Position numbers and translations under genes: made by a program. Below, in pieces: positions 46,168 to 54,667 of a DNA stretch of 64,000 nt; position 1 is the stretch's first letter, and every line of letters starts with the position of its first letter. The stretch spans positions 3,399,001 through 3,463,000 of the forward strand of contig NZ_PHHE01000001.1 of NCBI RefSeq assembly GCF_002813455.1. The letters run 5' to 3'. Origin of the DNA: Pseudomonas baetica (lineage in GTDB: Bacteria; Pseudomonadota; Gammaproteobacteria; Pseudomonadales; Pseudomonadaceae). The notes beneath the pieces were generated by a model. That model was not told the origin of the DNA. It ran no database searches and was given only the letters and a program-made list of their open reading frames with translations.

Positions 46168-46794
46168 ATGCAACCGATCAAACTCTACAACTTCCCGCGT
46201 TCCGGCCATGCCCACCGGGTTGAGCTGATGCTGTCGCTGTTGCAACTGCCGACCGAGCTGATCCTGGTTGATCTGGCCAAAGGCGAACACAAGCAACCGG
46301 CCTATCTGGCCATCAACAGTTTCGGTCAGGTGCCGGCCATTGATGACAATGGCGTGGTGCTGGCTGATTCCAACGCGATTCTGGTGTATCTGGCGCAGAA
46401 GTACGGCGAGGGCCGTTGGTTGCCGAGCGATCCGGTCGGTGCCGCGCGGGTACAGCGCTGATTGTCGGCAGCGGCCGGGCCGATTGCCTTTGGCCCGGCG
46501 GCGGCGCGGTTGATCACGGTGTTCGGGGCGAAACTCAATGCTGAAGAAGTGATTGCCCGTGCGCACAACCTGCTCAAGGTGATGGAAGTCGAGCTGGGTA
46601 ACACGCCGTATCTGGCGGGCAGCGAGCCGACCATCGCCGACGTGTCGGCCTACAGCTACATCGCCCACGCGCCGGAAGGCAACGTGTCGCTGGATGACTA
46701 CCGCAACGTGCGCGCCTGGCTGGCTCGGGTTGAAGCACTGCCCGGTTTTGTCGGCATGCCGCGCACCGTCGCCGGTCTGCAAACTTCAGTCTGA
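46168..46794 (+). pseudogene. Glutathione S-transferase with in-frame TGA
   Basis: 208 codons including one internal stop. The N-terminal thioredoxin-like domain ([53 protein letters not shown]) and the C-terminal helical domain ([28 protein letters not shown]) are both intact and in the same frame. Codon 98 (46459-46461) is TGA where Trp (TGG) is expected: [19 protein letters not shown] single G-to-A change explains it. The rest is not decayed, so the mutation is very recent, is a sequencing error, or is tolerated by readthrough. The gene sits between the LysR gene and the hybrid oxidoreductase. Confidence 0.88.
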
Positions 46795-46839
46795 TGCTCG
46801 CAATCCACACTGCGCCGTAGGGGCAGAGGAGAGGTCGTG

Positions 46840-48870
46840 ATGGAACGTTCACCGTGGCACGCTGGCGAGCAACAGTTGCAGGCGCACGTGGGTGTGGCCG
46901 AACGCATGGAGGCCTTCGGGCGTAAGGTGATTCGCACCTGGATGCCAGACCAGCACCGTGAGTTCTATCAGCAATTGCCTTTCCTGCTGTATGGCGCAGT
47001 CGATGCGGACGGGCGACCTTGGGCCAGTGTGCTCGAAGGCGCACCGGGGTTTGCTCATTCGCCCGATCCCGAACATCTGCACTTCGCCAGTCAGGTCGCA
47101 GCGGACGACCCGGCGCAACTGCGCAATGGCGAGCCGATCGGTTTGCTCGGCATCGAGTTGCACACACGCCGGCGCAATCGGCTTAACGGCCATGTCGGCA
47201 ATCTCAGCGCTCAGGGCTTCGACGTGAGTGTGGATCAGGCCTTCGGCAACTGCCCGCAATACATCCAACTGCGCCAGTTTCAAAGAGTGCCGCTGACGGA
47301 TCCGCAGACGCGCCCGGCTGAACATCTGAATGCGCTCGACGAGGCGGCCACCGCACTGATAACTGGGGCCGATACTTTCTTCGTCGCCAGCTATGTCGAT
47401 ACCGACGGCGAGCGTGCGGTGGATGTTTCCCATCGCGGTGGTCAGGCCGGTTTCGTACGGGTGGAAGGCAATCGTCTGACCATCCCCGATTTCGCCGGCA
47501 ATCTGCATTTCAACACCCTCGGCAATCTGCTGCTCAACCCCAAGGCCGGATTGCTGTTCATCGACTTTTCCACAGGCGATGTGCTGCAACTCAGCGGGCG
47601 CACCGAGATCCTTCTCGACGACCCACAGATCGAAGCGTTTCAAGGGGCTGAGCGCTTGTGGACTTTCGAGGTGGAGCAACTGGTGCGGCGCCCGGCAGCG
47701 TTGGCGTTGCGCTGGCGCTTCGACGGCATGTCGCCGACCAGTCTGTTGACCGGCAACTGGGCCGAGGCGAGCGCACGCTTGCAGGCGCAGGCACTGGGCA
47801 ACCAATGGCGGCCGCTGCGGGTGGCGAAGATTGAGGAAGAGAGCCGCAGCATCCGTTCCATCTATCTCGAGCCCGCCGATGGCGCCGGTTTGCCGGTGTT
47901 TCTCGCCGGTCAGCATTTACCGCTGCGCTTCACGATCGATGGCGAGGTGCATATCCGCACTTACAGCCTGTCGAGCGCGCCATCGGATGGTTTTTACCGG
48001 ATCAGTGTGAAGCGCGATGGACGCGTGTCAAACCATCTGCACGAGCAGATCCAGGTGGGTGACGTGCTGGAGGCGCGGGCGCCGCAAGGGCATTTCACCG
48101 TAGCGCCGCTGGAGCGCCGGCCGCTGGTGCTGTTGGCGGCCGGGGTCGGTATCACGCCGATCCTGTCGATGCTGCGTGAGGTGGTTTATCAGGGCCTGCG
48201 CACGCGCAGGATTCGTCCGACGTGGTTGCTGCAAAGTTCGCGCAGCCTGGCCGATCAGCCTTTTCGCAAGGAGCTGGATCGTCTGTTGGAAAGCGCTGGT
48301 GATGCCGTGCGGGTCTTGCGTTTGTTAAGTCAGCCGGAAGCGGATGCACATGAAGGCGAGGACTTCGACCTTCAGGGGCGTATCGATGACGCGGTGCTGA
48401 GGAATCTGCTGGAGGTCGAGGATTACGATCAGATCGACTTTGTGCTTTGTGGCCCCGGCGCTTTCACCCAAGGCCTGTACGACAGCCTGCGTGAACTAGA
48501 TGTGCGCGATGCACAGATTCACGCCGAGACCTTCGGCCCTTCGACCCTGAAGCGGCGTGCCGATGCGGACGCGATCGTCATCGAGCAACCACCGGCCGCC
48601 ACCCAATCGGTGCCGGTGGTGTTCGAACGTTCAGCCAAGGAAGCACGCTGGCAACCGGACGGCGGCAGTTTGCTTGAGCTGGCGGAAAGTCGCGGATTGC
48701 GTCCGGAGTTCAGTTGCCGCGGTGGTTCGTGCGGCACTTGCAAGACGCGGCTGGTCAGTGGCGCGGTGAATTATCCACAGGTACCTGCCGAAATACCTGA
48801 GGCGGGCCATGTGCTGATTTGCTGTGCGGTGCCGGCGCAGAGCAGCCAACCTTTGGTGCTCGACCTGTAA
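46840..48870 (+). CDS. Three-domain PNPOx-like / FNR / [2Fe-2S] ferredoxin oxidoreductase
   Basis: 676 aa. Residues 1-300 are pyridoxamine-5'-phosphate-oxidase-like (FLLYGAVDADGRPWASVLEG, NTLGNLLLNPKAGLLFIDFSTGDVLQLSGR), probably flavin-binding. Residues 330-570 are a ferredoxin-reductase module with RTYSLSSAP (FAD) and LAAGVGITPILSML (NAD(P)). The last 90 residues are a plant-type ferredoxin with CRGGSCGTC and a final LICCA, giving the four cluster Cys. The domain order suggests electrons pass from NAD(P)H to FAD to the iron-sulfur cluster, with the N-terminal flavin site as partner; the substrate is unknown. I chose ATG 46840, with AGGAGAGG before it. Confidence 0.9.
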   Translation: MERSPWHAGEQQLQAHVGVAERMEAFGRKVIRTWMPDQHREFYQQLPFLLYGAVDADGRPWASVLEGAPGFAHSPDPEHLHFASQVAADDPAQLRNGEPIGLLGIELHTRRRNRLNGHVGNLSAQGFDVSVDQAFGNCPQYIQLRQFQRVPLTDPQTRPAEHLNALDEAATALITGADTFFVASYVDTDGERAVDVSHRGGQAGFVRVEGNRLTIPDFAGNLHFNTLGNLLLNPKAGLLFIDFSTGDVLQLSGRTEILLDDPQIEAFQGAERLWTFEVEQLVRRPAALALRWRFDGMSPTSLLTGNWAEASARLQAQALGNQWRPLRVAKIEEESRSIRSIYLEPADGAGLPVFLAGQHLPLRFTIDGEVHIRTYSLSSAPSDGFYRISVKRDGRVSNHLHEQIQVGDVLEARAPQGHFTVAPLERRPLVLLAAGVGITPILSMLREVVYQGLRTRRIRPTWLLQSSRSLADQPFRKELDRLLESAGDAVRVLRLLSQPEADAHEGEDFDLQGRIDDAVLRNLLEVEDYDQIDFVLCGPGAFTQGLYDSLRELDVRDAQIHAETFGPSTLKRRADADAIVIEQPPAATQSVPVVFERSAKEARWQPDGGSLLELAESRGLRPEFSCRGGSCGTCKTRLVSGAVNYPQVPAEIPEAGHVLICCAVPAQSSQPLVLDL

Positions 48871-48893
48871 TCCCGAACCCACCAAAAAAAACC

Positions 48894-48982
48894 TGTGGGA
48901 GCGGGCTTGCTCGTGAAAGCGGCGGGTCAGCAACGATGATGTCGACTGATCCGACGCTTTCGCGAGCAAGCCCGCTCCCACA
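48894..48982. repeat. REP doublet (REPIN)
   Basis: Inverted copies of TGTGGGAGCGGGCTTGCTCG around a short centre, between the convergent oxidoreductase and wbpZ genes. Such structures often end or stabilise transcripts. Confidence 0.9.
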
Positions 48983-49007
48983 ATGGGGAATGTGTTTCAG
49001 GCTGAAA

Positions 49008-50138
49008 TCAGGCGTAGGACAGGGATTTTTCTTCGAGCAATTCCTGATACAGCTCTGTCCACTTGCGGCCCATTTCGTCGGCTGTGAATAACTGCCGATA
49101 CCGCGCTTCCGCTTTCACCCCCATCGCCGCCGCACGCATCGGATCATCCCACAGCGTGCGCATCGCCTCGCGAAATGCCTGTGGATGACTCGGCGGCACC
49201 ACGAGGCCCGTCTCGTTGTGGATATTGATGTAGCTGGTGCCGGTGCCGATTTCGCTGGAGATCATCGGTTTGCCATACATCGCACCTTCCAGCAGAGAGA
49301 TACCGAAGGCTTCGGAGCGCAGGTGCGACGGGAAGACTATCGCGTAGCTCAATTGCAGCAGCGCGACCTTGTCCTCATCACCCAGACGTCCGAGGAAATG
49401 AATGTTGCGCAGGCCCAGCGCTGCCGCTTGGGCGTGCAGTTCCTGCTCCAGCGGGCCGGCGCCGACGATCACCACCGGGTAGTCCACGTCTTTCATGGCG
49501 TCGAGCAGAATGTGCAGGCCTTTGTAATAGCGCATGACCCCGACAAAGAGGAAAAACTTATCCCCAAGCTTTTGCCGCCAATGGTTCATCCGCTCACTGT
49601 CCGCCTGTGGATAACCGGCCTTGTTCAAGCCATACGGAATCACCCGGGTCTTGTCCTGAAATTGCTGCAACACATCGCTGGTGTGCAGGTAGTTCGGCGA
49701 GGCCGCGACAATGCGGTCAGCGCTGGCGAGGAAGCGGTTCATCAGTGGCCGGTAGAGTTTCAGCAGGTGTTTCTGGCGGATGATGTCGGAGTGATAGGTG
49801 ACCACGCTCGGCTTCTTCATCGCACTGGCGAAATGCACCAGATCCATGAACGGCCACGGGAAGTGGTAATTGACCACGTCGGCCTCGGCAGCCATCTCGC
49901 GAAACTGTTTGAACACGCTCCAGGAGAATCCGGTGGAGGCGAACTGGATATCGAGTCTGGCCCGATGCACTTCGTGTTGACCCAAGTGCACGACGGGCGG
50001 ATTCGGGTCGGCGCTGAGGGTCAGCACCTGGCCGTCGATGCCGTGCTGGGCGCCGCTTTCGCACAGTTGGAAGATCACTTGTTCGATGCCGCCGACGGAG
50101 TCAGGCAGGTACGTCTTGAAAAAATGAAGAACTCGCAT
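49008..50138 (-). CDS. wbpZ: A-band polysaccharide glycosyltransferase WbpZ
   Basis: 376 aa, GT4 type (GT-B fold). The N-terminal nucleotide fold is MRVLHFFKTYLPDSVGGIEQVIFQLCE. The C-terminal domain has FVGVMRYYKGLHILLDAM and the E-x7-E motif in SEAFGISLLEGAMYGKPMISSEIGTG. It is the last gene of the rmd-to-wbpZ operon, the position of P. aeruginosa WbpZ, which adds the first D-rhamnose residue on the lipid carrier. It begins right after the wbpY stop. Confidence 0.9.
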   Translation of the reverse strand: MRVLHFFKTYLPDSVGGIEQVIFQLCESGAQHGIDGQVLTLSADPNPPVVHLGQHEVHRARLDIQFASTGFSWSVFKQFREMAAEADVVNYHFPWPFMDLVHFASAMKKPSVVTYHSDIIRQKHLLKLYRPLMNRFLASADRIVAASPNYLHTSDVLQQFQDKTRVIPYGLNKAGYPQADSERMNHWRQKLGDKFFLFVGVMRYYKGLHILLDAMKDVDYPVVIVGAGPLEQELHAQAAALGLRNIHFLGRLGDEDKVALLQLSYAIVFPSHLRSEAFGISLLEGAMYGKPMISSEIGTGTSYINIHNETGLVVPPSHPQAFREAMRTLWDDPMRAAAMGVKAEARYRQLFTADEMGRKWTELYQELLEEKSLSYA

Positions 50139-51269
50139 TCAACCTCCCATGGCCTGGCGGTAGGCTCCGGCCGTGGCCCGTGCGCAACGCTGCCAGGAAA
50201 AAAGCTGTGCCTGCTGCAACCCGGCTTCTCGGCATACCTGCCAATGTGCTTGATCGTCGATCAAACGGCTCATCATCTCGCGCAAGCCGTCTGCATCGTC
50301 AGCTTCAATATAGTTGCCAGCGGCGCCCGCGACTTCCGGCATGGCCGAAGAGCGGGTGAGCACTACCGGCGTGCCGCAGGCCATCGCCTCCAGCACGGGT
50401 AGGCCGAAGCCCTCGTACAGCGAAGGAAAAATCAGCGCGCGGGCGCCGGCCAGCAATTGCGCCACTTGTTCGTCGGGCAGATAACCGAGCAGGCACACAT
50501 GCCCGCTGGCCAGTGCCTGACGCAGTTCGTCGCTGAACTGCTCACGCTGCCAGCCGGCCATGCCAACAATCAGCAGGGGGAAGCGCTCGCGCACGCCCTC
50601 CGGCAGCAGGGCGTGGGCGCGCAAGGCCAGACTGAGGTTCTTGCGCGGCTCCAGCGTGCCAACACACAGGAAATATTCGCGCGCCGTGACGGCATGCGCC
50701 TTGAGCACCGCGCTGATCACATTGGCTTCGCGTGGATGGAAACGCGCGGCGACACCCAGCGGCGCCACGACAAAGCGCTCTGCGGGTAAGCCGAAATATG
50801 CTTGGGCTTCGTCGGCAATCGCCTGCGAGTCCGTCAGGATCAGCCGCGCCTGCTGTACGCCGATCGCCAGCCGACGCTCGATTTCCTTCAGTCGTGCCAA
50901 CGGCTGTGTCTCGGGGAAATGCAGGTGGGTCAGGTCGTGCAGGGTGATCACGGTCGGGCCGTCGAAGGCCAGCGGCCACAGGCTCGGCTCGTGGTACAGA
51001 TCGATGCCTTGTGCGCGGCCCTGATCGAAACGCTTCTGCTCCAGCCAGCGCCGTGCCTGATAAGCCCCGGGAATCTGCCGCAACAACGGCGTCAATCGCG
51101 AGTAACCGGGCATGGCCGCTTCCGGCAAGGCCGAACTCCAGCCCCAGCCGTGAAACAGCGTGACCTCGACATCGGTCTCGTTGCGCAGGGCATTGACCAG
51201 TTCGGCGACGTAGTGGCCGATGCCGGTGCGTGGCGCCTGCAGAATCCGTGCGTTAAGGGCAATGCGCAT
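50139..51269 (-). CDS. wbpY: A-band polysaccharide glycosyltransferase WbpY
   Basis: 376 aa, GT4 type. MRIALNARILQAPRTGIGHYVAELV at the start, FLCVGTLEPRKNLSLALRAHALL in the middle, and PSLYEGFGLPVLEAMACGTPVVLTRSSAMPEVAG with E-x7-E. The true ATG is 51269; a longer open frame upstream lies inside wbpX and lacks family similarity. It overlaps wbpX by 17 nt. WbpY is one of the rhamnosyltransferases extending the D-rhamnan trisaccharide repeat. Confidence 0.9.
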   Translation of the reverse strand: MRIALNARILQAPRTGIGHYVAELVNALRNETDVEVTLFHGWGWSSALPEAAMPGYSRLTPLLRQIPGAYQARRWLEQKRFDQGRAQGIDLYHEPSLWPLAFDGPTVITLHDLTHLHFPETQPLARLKEIERRLAIGVQQARLILTDSQAIADEAQAYFGLPAERFVVAPLGVAARFHPREANVISAVLKAHAVTAREYFLCVGTLEPRKNLSLALRAHALLPEGVRERFPLLIVGMAGWQREQFSDELRQALASGHVCLLGYLPDEQVAQLLAGARALIFPSLYEGFGLPVLEAMACGTPVVLTRSSAMPEVAGAAGNYIEADDADGLREMMSRLIDDQAHWQVCREAGLQQAQLFSWQRCARATAGAYRQAMGG

Positions 51270-52620
51270 GCTGCCTCGCTGGCGCCACCGGCGCTTCCAG
51301 GACATTGCGTACACTGCGTTCGGCCAGTTGCAGACTGGCTTGCCGCCAGCCGATCCACTGCCAGTCGGCGACATCGCGGGTGGCGGGGAACTGGCCGCTA
51401 CGCTCAAAGTTGGTGACCAGATCGGCCAGGCTTTGCGGATCCTGCAGATCGAAGTACGCCATGAATTGGCCGCCGATTTCGCGGAACACCGCGATATCGC
51501 TGCCCATCGCTGGCAAGCCACGCTGCATGGCTTCGACCAGCGGCAGGCCAAAACCTTCGACAAACGATGGGAAGACCAACGCACTGGCGTGGGAATAGGC
51601 GTGTTCCAGGCTGGTGTCGTTGAGGTCGTTGAACATGAACAGGCGCTGATTCAGTTCTGCATGACTGCGCACACGGGCGAGCAGGCTGTCGCATTTCCAG
51701 CCGACCCGTCCGGCGATGCATAGCCGTGCGTTTGAACCGGCGGCCCAGGCGCGCTCGAAGGCGTCGAGCAGGTACGCGTGGTTCTTGCGCGGCTCGATGG
51801 TGCTGACCATCAGGAACACCGGTTCAGGAGTGCTGAACAAAGCCTTGAGGCGCGGTTCGACTGTCGCGTCGGTGCAGTGCAGATCGAGTTCACTGCCCAG
51901 GTGAAAAAAGTCGAACCAACGCTTGTCGGCCTGCTCAATGCCGAGGCGTTGCTGCAGTTCTTCACGCACCTGATCACGCACCGTGGCGGAAATCGCCATG
52001 TAGCCATCGGCCGTCCGTGTGATCCAGTCGAACCACTCGCTGAAAACCTCGACCAGACGCGTGTCGTAAAACTGGGGGTGAGTCAGCGGGATCAGGTCGT
52101 AAATCACTGCAATCAGGCCAACGCCGTCGAGTTTGAGCCGTTCGACGTGGGCGAAAAGGTCTGAGTGCCAGGATGAATCCAGCAGTACAAGTTGATCCCC
52201 CGGCTGGTGTTGCAGCGGTGAACAACGTTTAAGCACTTGCGTGCGGTTGATCTGATTGAGCAGGCGCAGTGGCAGGCCGAACGCCGCGAATGACGTCAGA
52301 CGATAGCCAGCATACAAGAGCCGTCGTGCCGGTTTCGAGGTGCGGTCGGCGTCGATTCGTTGATGCCATTGCCAGAACCGATGGGCGAGGCGCTGCAGCC
52401 TTTCGCCTAAGGTCGCCAGTGCGTTGAAAAACGGGGTGTCCAGCGGTGCCAGACGTGTCACCCGGTAGAGTTGGCCGTTGAGCAAAATGACCGGCAAACA
52501 TTCAACGCCGTCGACACTCGGCGGCAGTTGGTTGATGACGTTGCGCACCACGCGCTGAATACCCGAGTTAACCGCCGGGTGCTTGAACACATGGGTGCAT
52601 TCCACCAGCAAGCGCGTCAT
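51253..52620 (-). CDS. wbpX: A-band polysaccharide glycosyltransferase WbpX
   Basis: 455 aa, GT4 type, with a longer N-terminal domain than WbpY/Z. Motifs: MVSTIEPRKNHAYLLDAFERAW and FPSFVEGFGLPLVEAMQRGLPAMGSD (E-x7-E). The ATG overlaps the wzt stop (ATGA). In P. aeruginosa this position is WbpX, a D-rhamnosyltransferase that extends the polymer at the cytoplasmic face. Confidence 0.9.
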   Translation of the reverse strand: MTRLLVECTHVFKHPAVNSGIQRVVRNVINQLPPSVDGVECLPVILLNGQLYRVTRLAPLDTPFFNALATLGERLQRLAHRFWQWHQRIDADRTSKPARRLLYAGYRLTSFAAFGLPLRLLNQINRTQVLKRCSPLQHQPGDQLVLLDSSWHSDLFAHVERLKLDGVGLIAVIYDLIPLTHPQFYDTRLVEVFSEWFDWITRTADGYMAISATVRDQVREELQQRLGIEQADKRWFDFFHLGSELDLHCTDATVEPRLKALFSTPEPVFLMVSTIEPRKNHAYLLDAFERAWAAGSNARLCIAGRVGWKCDSLLARVRSHAELNQRLFMFNDLNDTSLEHAYSHASALVFPSFVEGFGLPLVEAMQRGLPAMGSDIAVFREIGGQFMAYFDLQDPQSLADLVTNFERSGQFPATRDVADWQWIGWRQASLQLAERSVRNVLEAPVAPARQHAHCP

Positions 52621-53870
52621 GGCGTGGACTCGATAAGCCTGCCTTCGGTGTCACGACTGATGGTGGTCTGAGCGTTGAGCCATGAGCAACCGACGAAATC
52701 CTCGCGTCGATTGTTGATGACATGAAACACCAGGCCGAAATCACGCCACTCGAAATTTCGATCCAGGTGCGAGTCCAGTCTCGACAGGCTCAAGGCCACG
52801 GAGTAGTTGCCTTTACCCAAGCCCATGACAAACGCGAAGCGATAAGTAATGCGCTCGCCGGACCGCAGGTTTTCCAGTGCCTGGTTCTGGCGATGAGTGT
52901 TGATGCCGTACATGGGCTGACCAAGGCGGTCCTTGATCATGAAGCCCAGTACCAGCCGTTCGATGTGTTGACGAACCTCGACCTCCACTTCCAGTACCAC
53001 GGGCTGGCCGACTTCGGCGGCTTCGATGGAGCGTTCGTGTTCGTCCAGCAGACGTACGCGCAGGATGCCGGCTTCACCGGTACCCGAAACGGTTTGTACC
53101 TGGCCGCCACTGAGCGTTTCCTGGCGCACGGTCTGGCCTTCGCGTTCGGCAAGCAAGGCGTTGTAGTAATCCATCACCGCTTCGGGCTTGTCGTGCATGG
53201 CCATGTGGCCGCCATCGAGCAGGATCGCCGAATCGCAGATCGATTGAATCGCCGAGCGGTCGTGAGACACGATCAGCAGGGTGGTGCCGGCCTTGCGGAA
53301 GCTACGGATGCGCTCGAAGCTCTTATGCTGGAAGTAGGCGTCACCCACTGAGAGTGCTTCGTCGACAATTAGAATATCGGGGCGGCGTGCGGTGGCGACG
53401 CTGAAGGCGAGACGCATCTGCATGCCGCTGGAGTAGGTGCGCACCGGATGATCAATGGCCTCACCGATTTCTGCGAAGCTCTCGATCTGGGGCATCAATG
53501 CGTTGATTTCCTCAAGTTGCATACCGAGGAGTTGCCCCGCCATCACGGCGTTTTGCCGACCGGTGAAGTCCGGGTGAAATCCCATGCCCAGTTCCAGCAG
53601 CGCGGCGACCCGACCCGAAAGCTCAATGGTGCCGCAAGTCTGCCGGCTGGTGCCGGTAATCATTTTCAGCAGAGTACTTTTGCCCGCGCCATTGACCCCG
53701 ACGATGCCCACGGCTTCGCCGGCAGGGATCTCGAACGTGAGGTCCTGCAACACCCAATGTTGGTGATGGCGCAGCGGTGAAAAGGGAATCAGCCATTCGG
53801 CCAGGCGACTCCAGCGGCTGGGGTATTGTTTATAGGCTTTGCCTAGCCCTGTAACGCGGATATGTCCCAT
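52617..53870 (-). CDS. wzt: O-polysaccharide ABC transporter ATP-binding protein Wzt
   Basis: 417 aa. ABC domain (about residues 1-250) with Walker A GVNGAGKSTLLKMI, signature YSSGMQMRLAF, Walker B DILIVDEALSVGD. The second half (from about 270) is a beta-sandwich carbohydrate-binding domain (VVLEVEVEVRQHIERLVLGFMIKDRLGQPMYGINT), as in Wzt proteins that recognise the capped end of a finished O chain. It pairs with Wzm directly upstream; the two genes share a nucleotide at 53870. Confidence 0.94.
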   Translation of the reverse strand: MGHIRVTGLGKAYKQYPSRWSRLAEWLIPFSPLRHHQHWVLQDLTFEIPAGEAVGIVGVNGAGKSTLLKMITGTSRQTCGTIELSGRVAALLELGMGFHPDFTGRQNAVMAGQLLGMQLEEINALMPQIESFAEIGEAIDHPVRTYSSGMQMRLAFSVATARRPDILIVDEALSVGDAYFQHKSFERIRSFRKAGTTLLIVSHDRSAIQSICDSAILLDGGHMAMHDKPEAVMDYYNALLAEREGQTVRQETLSGGQVQTVSGTGEAGILRVRLLDEHERSIEAAEVGQPVVLEVEVEVRQHIERLVLGFMIKDRLGQPMYGINTHRQNQALENLRSGERITYRFAFVMGLGKGNYSVALSLSRLDSHLDRNFEWRDFGLVFHVINNRREDFVGCSWLNAQTTISRDTEGRLIESTP

Positions 53871-54667
53871 CAGAGTTCATCCACCATTTCACCGACCCGT
53901 TGGCGGAACAGGCGCAGGCCGATGGTGCAGAGCACTGCGCCAATCACGAAAGTCGGCAGCAGCGAACTCCAGAGCGGCCATTGACCGTACAGGAACAGAT
54001 TCTGGTAACTACCGATCAGGTTGGTCAGTGGGTTGTATTGCAGCAACCGCTGCAGCCACTCCGGCAATATGGTGATGGGGTAAACGATCGGTGTCAGCCA
54101 GAACCAGAATTGCAGACAGATAGCGAAGAGTTGCCCGACATCACGGAAAAATACATTGAGTACCCCGAGGACCATGCCGAGTCCCGCGCAGAGCATCATT
54201 TGCAGGGCAACCAGTGGCACCAGCGCCAGCAAAGCCATGCCCGGCCAGCGTCCGGTGATGAGTAGAAAACCGAGAAACAAGGCGATGATGATGGCGAAAT
54301 TTATCCCGGCATTGAGTAGCACGATCACCGGCAAGCAGAACCTCGGGAAACTGATTTTCTTCAGCAGGTTGGCGTTGTCCAGGAACATGGTCTGACTGCG
54401 CAGGGTGATCTCCGAAAACAGCCCCCACGCCAGCAGACCGGCGCACAGGTAAATGCTGTAGGCCATGCCGTCATCCACACCCGGTAAGCGGGCACGCATG
54501 ATGTGCGAGAAGATCACCGTGTAAACGATGATCATCGACAGCGGATTGAAGATTGGCCACAGCGCGCCGAACAGCGAATTGCGGTAACGCGATTGAAACT
54601 CTCGTTGCACACTGCCGAGGATGAAGCCTCGGTAGGTGTGCAGCGAGCGGTACAGGGAAAGCAGCAT
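53870..54667 (-). CDS. wzm: O-polysaccharide ABC transporter permease Wzm
   Basis: 265 aa, ABC-2 type permease with six membrane helices (SLFGALWPIFNPLSMIIVYTVIFSHIM, YLCAGLLAWGLFSEITLRSQTMFLDNANLLKK). With Wzt it moves the lipid-linked D-rhamnan across the inner membrane. It starts immediately after the wbpW stop. Confidence 0.94.
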   Translation of the reverse strand: MLLSLYRSLHTYRGFILGSVQREFQSRYRNSLFGALWPIFNPLSMIIVYTVIFSHIMRARLPGVDDGMAYSIYLCAGLLAWGLFSEITLRSQTMFLDNANLLKKISFPRFCLPVIVLLNAGINFAIIIALFLGFLLITGRWPGMALLALVPLVALQMMLCAGLGMVLGVLNVFFRDVGQLFAICLQFWFWLTPIVYPITILPEWLQRLLQYNPLTNLIGSYQNLFLYGQWPLWSSLLPTFVIGAVLCTIGLRLFRQRVGEMVDEL

